Of a DNA stretch of 64,000 nt, positions 32,746-42,823 are shown piece by piece. The DNA lies in contig CASFOP010000003.1 in NCBI GenBank assembly GCA_949296525.1, positions 1 through 64,000 on the forward strand, in the 5' to 3' direction. This DNA comes from an uncultured bacterium. Its GTDB lineage: Bacteria > Elusimicrobiota > Elusimicrobia > Elusimicrobiales > Elusimicrobiaceae. The translations under genes and the position numbers were made by a program. The first letter of the stretch is position 1; each line of letters begins with the position of its first letter. The notes beneath the pieces are model-generated. The model searched no databases. It was not told where the DNA came from and saw only the letters and a program-made list of their open reading frames with translations.

Positions 32746-33054
32746 TCAGGCTTTGGGCAGGCTGCCGTCCATACCCGCCATACCGCCCATGGCCTGGGCG
32801 GCCATGCCCTGGCTGTCGCGTACGGCTTTATTAATAACGGTTTTCAGTTCTTCGGCCAGCTGTTCGCGCGAAAAATTGTTCACCAGTTCCGACACGGCCA
32901 CTTCTTTTACTTCCTGCGAACCCGACACCGTAATTTCAAACACATGGTGGGGGCTGTCCACCTTAATGACCATATTGTCCAGGCGTTTTTTAATTTCCTG
33001 GATTTGATTTTTTAACTGCCACAAATCTTTAAGCTGTCCGAGTTTGTCAAACAT
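32746..33054 (-). CDS. ybaB: YbaB/EbfC-family nucleoid-associated protein
   Basis: 102 residues. Small DNA-binding dimeric protein. The family core is visible: an N-terminal helix (LWQLKNQIQEIKKRLDNM), a three-stranded centre (VFEITVSGSQEVKEVAVSE) and a C-terminal helix (ELKTVINKAVRDSQGMAAQ) with a Met/Gly tail. The usual partners dnaX and recR are absent; here it sits behind addA. GGAGG precedes the ATG, and a 56-base gap separates it from addA. Confidence 0.88.
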   Translation of the reverse strand: MFDKLGQLKDLWQLKNQIQEIKKRLDNMVIKVDSPHHVFEITVSGSQEVKEVAVSELVNNFSREQLAEELKTVINKAVRDSQGMAAQAMGGMAGMDGSLPKA

Positions 33055-33110
33055 ATACGTCCTCCTGAAAGGGTTTCTTAAATTTTACCAATTTAGCCGC
33101 TGTGCCCGCT

Positions 33111-36100
33111 TTAGGCCAGCTCCGCCAGACGGCCCGTACGCACCAGCACCGCCGCGCCGCGCACCGTATTTTGCGGATACATTTGTTGGGCCGCCTGCAC
33201 ATACGCCTGCAGCTGCGGGCGGTATTTTTCGGCAAGCTGCGCGGGGTCGTCCGTGCGGTCCGTTTTAAAATCCACGACCCACACCGTACCGTTTGTATCG
33301 CGCAGCAGTAAATCCATCACGCCGCTGACCACGCCCTGCGGCGTTTGACGGGAAAAAGGAATTTCCGCGTCCAGCACCTGCATGGCGCGCAGGCGTGCAC
33401 AGGCGTCCGAAGCCAAAAACGCTTCTAATATTTCCCGCGCCGCATCGGTGTATTGCGCCAAAGCCGTTTCCCGCGCCGCCCGCGCCAGACAAACGGGCAA
33501 ATCTCCTTCCCCCTGCCAATAATGGGCCAGCGCCGCATGCACCAGCGTGCCTAAATCCGCCGCCTGCCGGTTTTCGGTTTCTTCCCCCGCCAAAGCGGAC
33601 GGAGAAAGGGGCAGTGTCTCTTCCCGCAATGCCTGATACTGCGCCATACGCGCCGCATACGCTTCGCGCCAGGCCTGCAAATCTTTGTCTTTTCTCTGCG
33701 CCGCCGGAGCGGGGCGATGCGTATAGATAAATTCTTCCGGCTTTTGGTACGGCACATAGGTCAGACGCAGTTCCCCTTGCGCGCCCAACGCCTCCGGCCG
33801 TTCCCCTTCCAACGGGAAAAAGCCCGCGCGACCGAACATTTCGGCCAGGGTGCGCCTGTCGCTGTTTTCATTGCCCACCACCAGCAGTTTTTCCCGCGCG
33901 CGCGTCAGCGCCACATACAATACGCGCACTTCTTCGCAGCGTTCATGTTCTTTTTGCTCTTCTTCCAGCCAGGCCAAATTGATATCGGCATACGGGCCGG
34001 CGCGGAAGCCGTGCAGGTCATAACGCCAGGAATACAAATGCGCGGGCCGTTTGGCCGCGGCGGCGCTTTCTTTTTTGGATATGTCGGTCAAAATCACAAC
34101 GGGGAATTCCAGGCCTTTGGATTTATGCACCGTCATCACGCTGACCGCGTCCAGCGCTTCTCCTTCCGGCAGGGCGGTCAGGCGGCCCAGTTCCTGCTCC
34201 ATCATTTCCTGCACGCGGGAGAGGAACTGCCCCAGGGTGGAAGGCGTCTGCAAAGAATACCCTTCGGCCAAAGACACCAGTTTCTGCAAATTGGCCATGC
34301 TGCGCTCCCCGTCATAGGCGGCGGTGCAGGCTTCGGCCAGGAAAGTTTCGTTTAACAGGCCGCGTAATAAATCGCGCAACGGCTCCCGTCCCGCGCGCGC
34401 GGCAAAATTTTTCAGCAGGCCAAACACGCGCCGCGCTTTGGGTTCGTGCGTATCGGCACGCCAGTCCAGTTCGCCGGCGCGGGCCAGGCGGTACAGCTCC
34501 TCATCGGTCAGGGCTCCCAGCGGGCTGCGCAGGACGCCGGCCAGCGCAATGCGGTTGCGCGGGTCGTCGGCGGCGCGCAGGAAATTTAAAAAGTCGGAGA
34601 TTTCCTGCCGGCGGTAAAAATCTCTGTCTTCTTCCAAAGAAAACGGCACCCCTTCGCGCCGCAAAGCGTCTGCATACGGGCCGAGCGTGGTGGCGGCGCG
34701 CGACAAAAGCGCAATGTCTTTATATTGCAGTTTGCGTCCGCTGGGCAATGTCATCTTGCCCACGCTGTCGCGTATCCAGCGCGCAATAAAGCGGCCCTGG
34801 TTGTGGCGGTATTCGTCGGCGGACACTTTTTCCTCTCCGGCGCAGACCAGCGCCATTTCCGCCGCGCCGTATGTATCCGTTTTCTCCGTAAAAATTGCTT
34901 CATAGGCGGGCTGGAAGGCCGGTTTTTCCCGCATGACGGCCGCACATACGCCGTTGGCCAGGGCGATGATTTCTTTTTCACTGCGGAAATTCTGGCGCAG
35001 GTACGCCTTTTCCCCGCCCTGTTTTAAAATCAAATCGGTAAACAGTTCATAGGCCGTGATATCGGCCCCGCGGAAACGGTAAATGGACTGCTTGGGGTCC
35101 CCCACCACAAACAGCTTGCCCGGCTGCAGTTTGACGGCTCGCCAGTCCGCGGCACCGCCGCCTTTTTCTTCGGCCAGGAAAAGCAGCAGCTCGCCCTGCA
35201 CGGGGTCCGTGTCCTGGAACTCGTCAATATACAGCGCGTCGTATTCTTCCTGCAAATACCGCCGCACCAGCAAATTGTTTTTCAGCAAATCGCGCGTTTT
35301 GACAATTAAATCGTCAAAGCTCAAAATGCCTTCCTGCGTGTAACGCGCGCGCACGGTTTGCACCAGGTCCGCAAGCAACTCATAGGCTTTCAGCACCAGC
35401 TGCTGTACGGCGGGGTCGGCCTGTGCGGCGAAACGGCACAGGGCTTTGGCTTCTTCGGCGCTGTCTTCGTCCCAGTCTTTGGGAACGGATTTGACGGGAA
35501 TGGTTTCTTCCTGCGCCTGCGGCGCCGCCCCCGTGCGCAGCCACGCGGACGCGTTTTCAAAACGCGCCGCCGCCTGGAAAAGCGCTTTTTCTATTACGCG
35601 CGGGGCCTTTTTTCCGGCGGAAAAATCTTTGGCCATCTGGCGTGCGCGCACGGCGCGCTCGTCACAGACGCGCGCCAATAAATCCTTCTGCGCAAAATAC
35701 TGATACGCACCCGTTTTCCCGCCGCACATTTCTTCGGCGCAGGCGCGCAAATCGGCCAGCGGTATGCGGGGCAGCACTTCCTTCCACTGCGCCGCGCGCG
35801 GGGCATTTTCCCCCAGTTCGCGGTCCAAAAAGCGGTTCCATTCCGCTTCAAAAATGGCCTGCGCGCGCGGGCCTTTGTCTATTTCCGCACCCGGGGTCAG
35901 GCCCGCTTCCAGCGGGTACATACGCAAAATATCGGCGCAGAAACCGTGAATGGTGCCTATTTGGCTGCGGTCCAGCTGGGACAGCGCGGCCTCGGCGCGG
36001 GAAATAATTTCCGGCAGGGGCACGGCAAAGTGTTCCCTTAATACCTGCAGGGTGCTTTCTTGCTCCCCTTCCCGTGCGGCGCGCAGTACGGCCTGGAGCT

Positions 36101-36308
36101 TAAAAATTAGGCGGGTTTTAATTTCGGCGGCGGCTTTTTCGGTAAACGTCAGCGCCACCAGCCGCGGCGCGGCCACCCCCTGCGCCAGCAGGGCAAAGCA
36201 CAGGCGGTCAATCAGCAGGGTGGTTTTGCCGGTGCCCGCGCCGGCCTCCACCACCATATTGACGTTTAAACGCGTACGTACGCGGAAGCGGTCTTCCTGC
36301 AAACTCAT
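33111..36308 (-). CDS. addA: ATP-dependent helicase/nuclease subunit A (AddA-like)
   Basis: 1065 residues. UvrD-type helicase with a C-terminal nuclease, working with AddB at double-strand breaks. Walker A is VEAGAGTGKTTLLIDRL near residue 18-34; YIDEFQDTDPVQ is the Walker B/DExx motif; VGDPKQSIYRFRGADI and VMTVHKSKGLEFPVVILTD are motifs III and V. The nuclease domain has GVMDLLLR and VWVVDFKTDR, a complete PD-(D/E)XK. The ATG at 36308 overlaps the addB stop as ATGA. Longer in-frame starts lie inside addB and are rejected. Confidence 0.93.
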   Translation of the reverse strand: MSLQEDRFRVRTRLNVNMVVEAGAGTGKTTLLIDRLCFALLAQGVAAPRLVALTFTEKAAAEIKTRLIFKLQAVLRAAREGEQESTLQVLREHFAVPLPEIISRAEAALSQLDRSQIGTIHGFCADILRMYPLEAGLTPGAEIDKGPRAQAIFEAEWNRFLDRELGENAPRAAQWKEVLPRIPLADLRACAEEMCGGKTGAYQYFAQKDLLARVCDERAVRARQMAKDFSAGKKAPRVIEKALFQAAARFENASAWLRTGAAPQAQEETIPVKSVPKDWDEDSAEEAKALCRFAAQADPAVQQLVLKAYELLADLVQTVRARYTQEGILSFDDLIVKTRDLLKNNLLVRRYLQEEYDALYIDEFQDTDPVQGELLLFLAEEKGGGAADWRAVKLQPGKLFVVGDPKQSIYRFRGADITAYELFTDLILKQGGEKAYLRQNFRSEKEIIALANGVCAAVMREKPAFQPAYEAIFTEKTDTYGAAEMALVCAGEEKVSADEYRHNQGRFIARWIRDSVGKMTLPSGRKLQYKDIALLSRAATTLGPYADALRREGVPFSLEEDRDFYRRQEISDFLNFLRAADDPRNRIALAGVLRSPLGALTDEELYRLARAGELDWRADTHEPKARRVFGLLKNFAARAGREPLRDLLRGLLNETFLAEACTAAYDGERSMANLQKLVSLAEGYSLQTPSTLGQFLSRVQEMMEQELGRLTALPEGEALDAVSVMTVHKSKGLEFPVVILTDISKKESAAAAKRPAHLYSWRYDLHGFRAGPYADINLAWLEEEQKEHERCEEVRVLYVALTRAREKLLVVGNENSDRRTLAEMFGRAGFFPLEGERPEALGAQGELRLTYVPYQKPEEFIYTHRPAPAAQRKDKDLQAWREAYAARMAQYQALREETLPLSPSALAGEETENRQAADLGTLVHAALAHYWQGEGDLPVCLARAARETALAQYTDAAREILEAFLASDACARLRAMQVLDAEIPFSRQTPQGVVSGVMDLLLRDTNGTVWVVDFKTDRTDDPAQLAEKYRPQLQAYVQAAQQMYPQNTVRGAAVLVRTGRLAELA

Positions 36309-39300
36309 TGTTTGGCCTCCTGCAGCTGCCGTTCCGCCGGCGCATGTTTGGCGCGCAGCAATGTACGGTATGCGTCTTTGCGGCAAATGGCCGCATACGG
36401 GCAGTACTGGCAGTGCTCCCCGGGGCTGACAAAGAAAGAGCCTCCTTTTATCAGATTCATCAGCAGTGTCAAAAATGCTTCCGCGCGCGGGCGCACGGCT
36501 TCAAAGCCTTCGGCCGTCAGTTCCTGGCGGTCATAGCCTTTGTTGATGTTCAGCAAAGCCGCGCCGTCCGGCGTTAAACCCTGCGTCTGCGGCGTATCCC
36601 GGGCTAAAATTAAATAAATAAACGGCTGCAAAATCACCTTTTTAAACATATCCTCCGCCAAATCTTTGCCGCCGTGGCGGCCCGACTTATAGTCCAGCAC
36701 GCGGAAAGTTTTGGCGGCCGCATTGACGTCTATGCGGTCCACAATACCCTTGAGTTTCATTTGCAGCTGCGGCGAAAGCTCATATATTTTTTCAAACAGC
36801 GTTTCAAACACCGCCGGCACAAAGCCGTCCAAATGTTCCGCGTCTTTAACAACAAAATCGGCCAGTTTGTCATGTATATCCTGCAAAATCAGCTCCCAAA
36901 TCACGGGATAAATGCCAAACTGTTTATAACTTTGCGCGTCATAGTGTTTGTTGACGGCCTGCTCCAGCCGTTCCTGCAAAGCAGACGGGAACAGCTGCCC
37001 CGCCAGCCCTTCTTTATAGAGCTGCTCGTAATAGTCCATCAAAATTTGGTGATAGGCCCGCCCGCGCGCGTCCGGCGCCAGCGCGTCGCGCGAGAGCACT
37101 TCGTCGGGTTCTTTGAGCCCCACGCCTTTGGCCAAAAAATATTTCATGGGGCAGCGCGCCAAATCCTGCAAAGCCGAGGGCGAAAACCCCGCCGCATTTT
37201 GCGCGGAAAAAATTTCCGCTCCGCCGTTTACCGCGCCGTCGCGCGCCGTCAGCGCGCCGGCAGAGGCAATCTGCCGCGCCGCCGCCAGGGAGTCGCGGCG
37301 CGCTTCGTCCCACAGCCCCGCGGTTTGGTATTCTTTTTCATCCGCTTCTTCTGCGGAAAGCAGCAGAGACAGCTCTTTTGCCGTCAAAAATTTTTCGTCC
37401 GTTTCTTTCAGCCGCTCCGCCGCACGCCCGCTCACGCGCGTAACGGCCGAAGAAGTCAAATCCGTCTGCGCCGCGCGCGCAAACTCCGCCAAATAACCCG
37501 ACGGCACCAGCGGCTTGCCTTCCGCGTCCGAACGCAAAAAGGACAAATAGAGTTTTTCTTCCGCCGCTTCCAGCGCGCAGAAGAAAAGCAGGCGTTCCTC
37601 ATCAAAGCGTTCCATTTTTTGGTTGATCCAAAAACCCAGCTGGTCGCGCAAAACACGGCGGTAATAATCTTTTAAGACGGGGTCTTCATGAATGGCCTGC
37701 GGAAAACTTTTCTCGTTCAGCCCCAGCACAAACACGGCTTTAAAGCCCTGCCCGCGCAAAGCCAGCGCGTCCGCCGCCGTTACGCCGGCGGGCCTATTTT
37801 CCCCCTGCGCCAGCTGTACGTCCTGCAGGGCGGAAAACAATTCATCCAAAAATTCGCCGGCCCGCGCGCGCGGCTGCACCGCGCCGTAACGCGCAAAACC
37901 GTTTAACACCTGGCCCAATGCGTCCCATACGGCCTGTTCCTGCGCATCAAAAATATCCGTATTCACATTATCCTGCAAAAAGTCCCTCGCGGCCTGCAAA
38001 AGCGCGGTCCAGTCTTCCGCGCGGTCCAAAAATTCCAGCCGCCGTTTGACGTCTTCCAGCCACGGCAAAAAAGCGGGGTCATAGGCCGGCAGAGACGGCC
38101 GCACCAAATCCGCCCACTGTGCAAAATCCCGCCTGGCCAGGCATTGGTCTATCAAATAACGCCACTGGTTCTTCCGTTTAAAATAAGGCGAAGACACGAC
38201 GGCCCGCACGTCTTCGCGGTCAAAGCCGCCGCGGCACAGCGAAAACAAATTGGTGATAAATACGCCCAGCGGGCGCGCGGAAAACCCGAAAGAAAAAGAG
38301 GCGTTAAGCGGCACGCCGTTCTGCGCGCAGGCGGCGGGTAGCAGGGTTTTATAAGGCTCCAAAGAACGCGCCGTCAGGGCCATATCCGCATAGGGCAAGC
38401 CCTTTTCTTCATGCAGGCGCAGCATTTCTTTGACAACAAAAAACACTTCCCCTTCCGGATCGGGCGCGGACACGAAGCGCACGCCTTCCGGCGCGGCGGA
38501 AGCGGTCTGCGGCGTGAACAGATTTTTCAGCGCCTCTCCGCCGGCCAACGCAGCCCAGTTTTCTTCCCCTTCTTCCGCGACGCCGGACGCACCTAAAATA
38601 TTGGCCTCAAAAAATTTCCGCCCGAATGCAAAAGCGGGGTGCTTGGCATACGGCCAAAATACCGTCAGCGGATAATGCGCGCGCAGCAGGTCAAACAACT
38701 CCAGCTGGCGGCCCGTCAGCTCATAAAAACCGTACACTAAAATTTCCGCAAAACTTTTCAGCCACGGGCTGGCGGGCACTTGTTCCAGCGCGTCCCGGAA
38801 ATACTGGCGGTAAGACCGGTAACCGGGCACGTCGTCCATTTTTTGTAAATACGCGCGGTACATTTTTACCAACCACTGTAAATGCGGCATTTGCGCTTCC
38901 AGCACGGGGTCGGAAGTGGTTTGCAAGTGCTCCTCCAGCACATCGGGGTCGGCCAGCGAATCGGCCAAATCGCGCAGGGAAGCGCGCAGCGCGCGCGAAA
39001 AGCCGCGGCTGGGCTTATACCGGTCCAGCCCCGGGGTCAGCAGTAAATTTTTAAGCAGGTAATCATGCAGATTGTCCCCGGGCAGAAGCGGTGCACGCGG
39101 CGCGGGGTCCTGTGCGTCCAGCCGCGCCAAAAGCTGGGAAAACGTAACAAAAAACACATTGCTTACCAAGCCCGTTTTTTCCGCCAGCAGGCGGCGCAGG
39201 CGCGCGGCGGCGCGGCCCGAAGGGCAAAGCACCAGCACGCGCCGGCCCGGACCGGTTTTCAAACCGGAGGCATAAGCGGCAAACTGTGTTTCCAATGCCC

Positions 39301-39325
39301 GAAAAGGCGCGTAAAAAACCCTCAT
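36305..39325 (-). CDS. addB: AddB-like helicase/nuclease subunit with Fe-S nuclease domain
   Basis: About 1006 residues. Partner of AddA. The N-terminal superfamily-I-like region has no Walker A: the expected GxxGxGK site reads LCPSGRAAARLRRLL. Conserved later parts are LVYGFYELTGRQLELFDLLR and FVLGLNEKSFPQ. The C-terminal domain is PD-(D/E)XK with GIVDRIDV and RVLDYKSGRHGGKDL. Fe-S cysteines lie in ARCPMKYF and near the end in HCQYCPYAAICRKD. The start is uncertain: 39325 (MRVFYAPFRAL, the conserved beginning) is used, 39355 is ten codons longer. Divergent from sixA. Coupled to addA by a 4-base overlap. Confidence 0.88.
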   Translation of the reverse strand: MRVFYAPFRALETQFAAYASGLKTGPGRRVLVLCPSGRAAARLRRLLAEKTGLVSNVFFVTFSQLLARLDAQDPAPRAPLLPGDNLHDYLLKNLLLTPGLDRYKPSRGFSRALRASLRDLADSLADPDVLEEHLQTTSDPVLEAQMPHLQWLVKMYRAYLQKMDDVPGYRSYRQYFRDALEQVPASPWLKSFAEILVYGFYELTGRQLELFDLLRAHYPLTVFWPYAKHPAFAFGRKFFEANILGASGVAEEGEENWAALAGGEALKNLFTPQTASAAPEGVRFVSAPDPEGEVFFVVKEMLRLHEEKGLPYADMALTARSLEPYKTLLPAACAQNGVPLNASFSFGFSARPLGVFITNLFSLCRGGFDREDVRAVVSSPYFKRKNQWRYLIDQCLARRDFAQWADLVRPSLPAYDPAFLPWLEDVKRRLEFLDRAEDWTALLQAARDFLQDNVNTDIFDAQEQAVWDALGQVLNGFARYGAVQPRARAGEFLDELFSALQDVQLAQGENRPAGVTAADALALRGQGFKAVFVLGLNEKSFPQAIHEDPVLKDYYRRVLRDQLGFWINQKMERFDEERLLFFCALEAAEEKLYLSFLRSDAEGKPLVPSGYLAEFARAAQTDLTSSAVTRVSGRAAERLKETDEKFLTAKELSLLLSAEEADEKEYQTAGLWDEARRDSLAAARQIASAGALTARDGAVNGGAEIFSAQNAAGFSPSALQDLARCPMKYFLAKGVGLKEPDEVLSRDALAPDARGRAYHQILMDYYEQLYKEGLAGQLFPSALQERLEQAVNKHYDAQSYKQFGIYPVIWELILQDIHDKLADFVVKDAEHLDGFVPAVFETLFEKIYELSPQLQMKLKGIVDRIDVNAAAKTFRVLDYKSGRHGGKDLAEDMFKKVILQPFIYLILARDTPQTQGLTPDGAALLNINKGYDRQELTAEGFEAVRPRAEAFLTLLMNLIKGGSFFVSPGEHCQYCPYAAICRKDAYRTLLRAKHAPAERQLQEAKQ

Positions 39326-39401
39326 AAATGCTATGCTATTAAATAAGTTATACATATTATGGCATTTTTGGCGCGCCTTTTTTGCGCCAGCGGAAATATA
39401 T

Positions 39402-39848
39402 ATGAAAATTTTAATTTTAATGCGCCACGGCCAGGCGGAGCCTTACGCCGAAACGGACGCGCAAAGAGCATTAACCCCCGCCGGACGGGACAAAGCGGCC
39501 GCCACGGCCCGCACCCTGCAAAAAGCCGGATATAAACCCTCTGTACTGCTGTGCAGCCCGCTGCTGCGCGCGCGGCAAACGGCCCAAACCGCAGGCGACA
39601 TTTTGGGCATTGTCCCCCAAGCGGCCGAAGAACTGGACGGACGTTTAAGCGCCAAGGGGCTCATAGACTTTGCCATGCAGCAGCTGCAAAAAACGGACTG
39701 CGTCATGCTGGTGGGGCATAACCCCAACTGCAGTATTGCCGCAGGCATATTGCGCGAAGAATACACCCCTTTTGAAGCGGGCACGGCCGCCGTGTTTGAC
39801 ATGACCGACCCGCAGGCCCCCAAATTCCTGCCAACGGAGAACAAATGA
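39402..39848 (+). CDS. sixA: SixA-type phosphohistidine phosphatase
   Basis: 148 residues. Histidine phosphatase superfamily, short SixA branch. The catalytic RHG is in LMRHGQAEPY at about residue 6-15, the second Arg is in LLRARQTAQTA, and the His of VGHNPNCS completes the site. SixA dephosphorylates phosphohistidine proteins such as HPt domains or PtsNPr. The ATG at 39402 places the RHG motif at the right distance; a longer start would add a hydrophobic segment with no family support. It overlaps uppP by ATGA. Confidence 0.88.
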   Translation: MKILILMRHGQAEPYAETDAQRALTPAGRDKAAATARTLQKAGYKPSVLLCSPLLRARQTAQTAGDILGIVPQAAEELDGRLSAKGLIDFAMQQLQKTDCVMLVGHNPNCSIAAGILREEYTPFEAGTAAVFDMTDPQAPKFLPTENK

Positions 39849-40627
39849 GTATTACCGAAGCCGTCATCTTGGGCCTTTTGCAGGCGTTGGGTGAATTTTT
39901 GCCCATTTCCAGCTCCGCGCATTTGGTGCTGCTGCCTTTTTTCCGCGGGGTACAATATCAGGGCGTTTCTTTTGACGTCATGCTGCATTTGGCCACCCTG
40001 CTGGCCGTGCTGTTATACTTTGCCAAAGACTGGTTTGTCATCATCAAAGACGGCCTGACCCGCCCCAAAACCCGGGAAGGCAAAACGCTGTGGCTGCTGG
40101 CGCTGGCCACCGTACCGGCGGGCCTGGCGGGAGTATTGGGCCAGGACGCGATAGAAACAGTGTTCAGAAGCCCGCTAAGCATAGCGGCCTGCCTGATGGT
40201 GTTTGCCGTCATTTTATGGCTGGCCGACCGCAAAGCCGACCCCGCAGGCCGCGCAGACATTAACCTGAAAAATTTACTGATTATCGGCTGTGCGCAGGCA
40301 TTGGCCCTCATGCCCGGCGTATCCCGCAGCGGGATTACCATTACGGCGGCGCTGTTTCTGGGATTCTCACGCAGTCAGAGCGCGCGCATATCCTTTTTGC
40401 TTTCCGCTCCCGTTATCGGCGGGGCGGCGGTGCTGGAGCTGGCCCACCTTTCGCTGGCGGATATTACCGCACCGCTGGTGTGGGGGTTTATCAGCGCGTT
40501 TTTAGGTGCGTTGCTGGTCATAGGCGGGCTGATGAAATACATTAAGACACACAGCTTTAATGTGTTCGTGGTTTACCGCCTGCTTTTGGGGCTGGTGATT
40601 TTCGGCTGGTACTGGCACCTGCATTAA
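39845..40627 (+). CDS. uppP: Undecaprenyl-diphosphatase
   Basis: 260 residues, slightly shorter than E. coli BacA. A polytopic membrane enzyme that dephosphorylates undecaprenyl diphosphate to recycle the carrier of peptidoglycan and envelope polysaccharide synthesis. Both signature motifs are present: ALGEFLPISSSAHLVLL near residue 14-30 and ALMPGVSRSGITIT near 153-166, with the catalytic Glu, Ser and Arg. It is coupled to sixA by a 4-base overlap. Confidence 0.95.
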   Translation: MSITEAVILGLLQALGEFLPISSSAHLVLLPFFRGVQYQGVSFDVMLHLATLLAVLLYFAKDWFVIIKDGLTRPKTREGKTLWLLALATVPAGLAGVLGQDAIETVFRSPLSIAACLMVFAVILWLADRKADPAGRADINLKNLLIIGCAQALALMPGVSRSGITITAALFLGFSRSQSARISFLLSAPVIGGAAVLELAHLSLADITAPLVWGFISAFLGALLVIGGLMKYIKTHSFNVFVVYRLLLGLVIFGWYWHLH

Positions 40628-40682
40628 GCGAGGATAAAAACAGATTTTATATAATGAAAAAAAGGAGTTTAGGAGGAAAAAT

Positions 40683-41570
40683 ATGAGTTATTTGCTGGCA
40701 TTTTGTCTGGCTTTGTGTTGGGGAACGGCTTTTTTGGCCACCAAAAATATCGTTACCGTTTTGCCGCCGTACTGGGGCACGTTTTTCCGCGTACTGGCGG
40801 GTTTGATTTTCTTTATTATTCTGTATGGTGTACAGCGCAAAAACCTGCGCTGCCCCGTCAAAGAACTCTGGCGGCCCTGGACCATCGGCTTTTTGCTCAT
40901 CCTGTTCCCGTTTGCGGCCATTTCCTGGGGGCAGCGTTTTGTCGCGCCGACTATCGGCGGTATTTTTAACGGCACGGTGCCGCTGTGGTCTTTCATCGCC
41001 GGCGCGGTGCTGCTCAAAGGCGTGGACCGCTTTACCTGGCGGCGCGCCGTAGGCGTATTGATCGGATTAGGCGGGCTGCTGACCATTATGTGGCCGTCTT
41101 TACAGCTGGGCACCGACCCGAATGTTTTATACGGTTGTTTTGCCTTTCTGCTCATGGCGTGGTCCTACAGCTTGGGCAATGTGCTGACCAAAAAAATCAT
41201 GGTGGACAATCATTCCGTCGCGCCGGAAGCCAACACGTTCCACCAGTATTTATTCTCCGCCGTGGTGCTGCTGGTGCTTTCGCTGATTTTGGAACCGGTG
41301 CCGCCCGCTTCCGCATTCAGCACCAAAGTAGTACTCTCTATTGCCAGCGCGGGCGTGTTTTCTTCCGCGGTGGCTTTCCTGCTGATGGTGGCGTTAATCC
41401 GCCGCTGGGGCGCCACGCGCATGGCATCGGTAACGTATTTCACACCGGTGGTGGCCATGGCCAGCGATATGATTGCTTTCGGGCGCATGCCCGGCGGCAA
41501 CGAGTTGCTGGGGCTGGCGCTTATTTTCATCAGCCTGTTCCTGATTCAAAAACCTGTAAAATCGGCGTAA
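40683..41570 (+). CDS. EamA/DMT-superfamily transporter
   Basis: 295 residues, ten transmembrane helices in two EamA repeats (about 1-140 and 150-290). The beginning CWGTAFLATKNIV and the second-repeat pattern are typical of drug/metabolite transporters. The substrate is unknown; family members export amino acids or metabolites. AGGAGG lies just before the ATG. It is followed 4 nt later by thrC, which suggests, without proving, a link to amino-acid export. Confidence 0.88.
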   Translation: MSYLLAFCLALCWGTAFLATKNIVTVLPPYWGTFFRVLAGLIFFIILYGVQRKNLRCPVKELWRPWTIGFLLILFPFAAISWGQRFVAPTIGGIFNGTVPLWSFIAGAVLLKGVDRFTWRRAVGVLIGLGGLLTIMWPSLQLGTDPNVLYGCFAFLLMAWSYSLGNVLTKKIMVDNHSVAPEANTFHQYLFSAVVLLVLSLILEPVPPASAFSTKVVLSIASAGVFSSAVAFLLMVALIRRWGATRMASVTYFTPVVAMASDMIAFGRMPGGNELLGLALIFISLFLIQKPVKSA

Positions 41571-41574
41571 AAAT

Positions 41575-42816
41575 ATGAAAAAAATTCTGAACTTGCAGTG
41601 CATTAACTGCGGCAAAGAACATAAAACCAGCGAAACGGATTTCGTCTGTACGGCCTGCGGGGGCAACCTGGAGGTCAACTACGACTATAAACTGATTTCC
41701 CGCCGGTTCAGCATCGGCAAATTAAAAGACAATACGCACTTTGACATGTGGCGGTATATGGATCTGCTGCCCATCAATGACCATGACAAAGTGCCCCATG
41801 TGCATGTGGGCTGGACTCCCATGTATAACTGCAAGGAGCTGGCGCACGAACTGGAAATTTCACACCTGTTTATTAAAGACGAAGGACGCAATCCCACCGG
41901 CTCCATCAAAGACCGCGGCAGCGCCGTGGCCGTGGCCCGTGCACTGGAACTGGACAAGGAAATCATCGCCGATGCTTCCACCGGCAACGCCAGCGATTCG
42001 CTGGCCTGCCTGACGGCCAGCCTGCCCATGAAGTCGGTCATCTTTACGCCGACCTTTGTGCCGGAGCCGAAACTGGTGCAGCTTTTGGTATACGGAGCGG
42101 AGGTTATTACCGTGGAAGGCAGCTATGACAACGCCTTTGACCTCTGCCGCAAAGCCGTGGAAGAAAACGGCTGGTATTCCCGCGCGGCGGGCTTTAACCC
42201 GTATACGCGCGAGGGCAAAAAAACCTGCGCTTTTGAAATCTGCGAGCAGCTGGAGTGGGAAGCGCCGGACAAAGTCATCGTCGCAGCGGGGGACGGCACT
42301 ATTTTGAGCGGTCTGTGGAAAGGGTTTGTGGATTTTAGCAAACTGGGCATTATTGAGCGCATGCCGCAGATGATAGCCGTACAGGCCGCCGGCAGCGCCG
42401 CCATTAAGAACGCTTTTGAAAGCAAAACGGAAGTCAGTGCGGTGCAGGCCCACACTGTGGCGGACAGCATTTTGGTCAATTATCCACGCGACGCACAGCT
42501 GGCCCTGCAGGCGCTGGAAGAATCGGGCGGGTTTGCGCTGACCGTAACGGATGAAGAAATCATTCAGGCAATCCCCGAATTGGCGCGCAAAGCCAATATT
42601 TTTGCCGAGCCCGCCGGCGCAGCCGTATATGCCGCGCTGAAAAAACTGGCGGCGGAAGGGAAAATAGAGCGCGACGAAACCGTGGTACTGGTGGTGGGCG
42701 GGAACGGGCTTAAAGACATTGACAGTGCCTTAAAGTCCGTCAGCAAGCCCGACGTTATCCCCGCCGATATGGATGCGGTGCGCGCCGAACTGAAAAAGAA
42801 AGGGCTTATTAAGTAA
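41575..42816 (+). CDS. thrC: Threonine synthase
   Basis: 413 residues. PLP enzyme converting O-phosphohomoserine to threonine. An N-terminal zinc ribbon (two Cys pairs in QCINCG and CTACGG, residues about 7-32) precedes the PLP domain. The Schiff-base Lys is in PTGSIKDRGSA near residue 105, STGNASDSLACL follows, and VVVGGNGLKD is the phosphate-binding turn near the C-terminus. It starts 4 nt after the DMT permease and ends before a strong terminator. Related TrpB-like or diaminopropionate enzymes are unlikely given the zinc ribbon. Confidence 0.93.
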   Translation: MKKILNLQCINCGKEHKTSETDFVCTACGGNLEVNYDYKLISRRFSIGKLKDNTHFDMWRYMDLLPINDHDKVPHVHVGWTPMYNCKELAHELEISHLFIKDEGRNPTGSIKDRGSAVAVARALELDKEIIADASTGNASDSLACLTASLPMKSVIFTPTFVPEPKLVQLLVYGAEVITVEGSYDNAFDLCRKAVEENGWYSRAAGFNPYTREGKKTCAFEICEQLEWEAPDKVIVAAGDGTILSGLWKGFVDFSKLGIIERMPQMIAVQAAGSAAIKNAFESKTEVSAVQAHTVADSILVNYPRDAQLALQALEESGGFALTVTDEEIIQAIPELARKANIFAEPAGAAVYAALKKLAAEGKIERDETVVLVVGGNGLKDIDSALKSVSKPDVIPADMDAVRAELKKKGLIK

Positions 42817-42823
42817 GTTTAAT

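Noticed and set aside
39333..39402. Longer start for the SixA-like phosphatase
   Set aside because: It adds 23 residues before the RHG motif, which is near the N-terminus in the family, and lies in the divergent promoter region.
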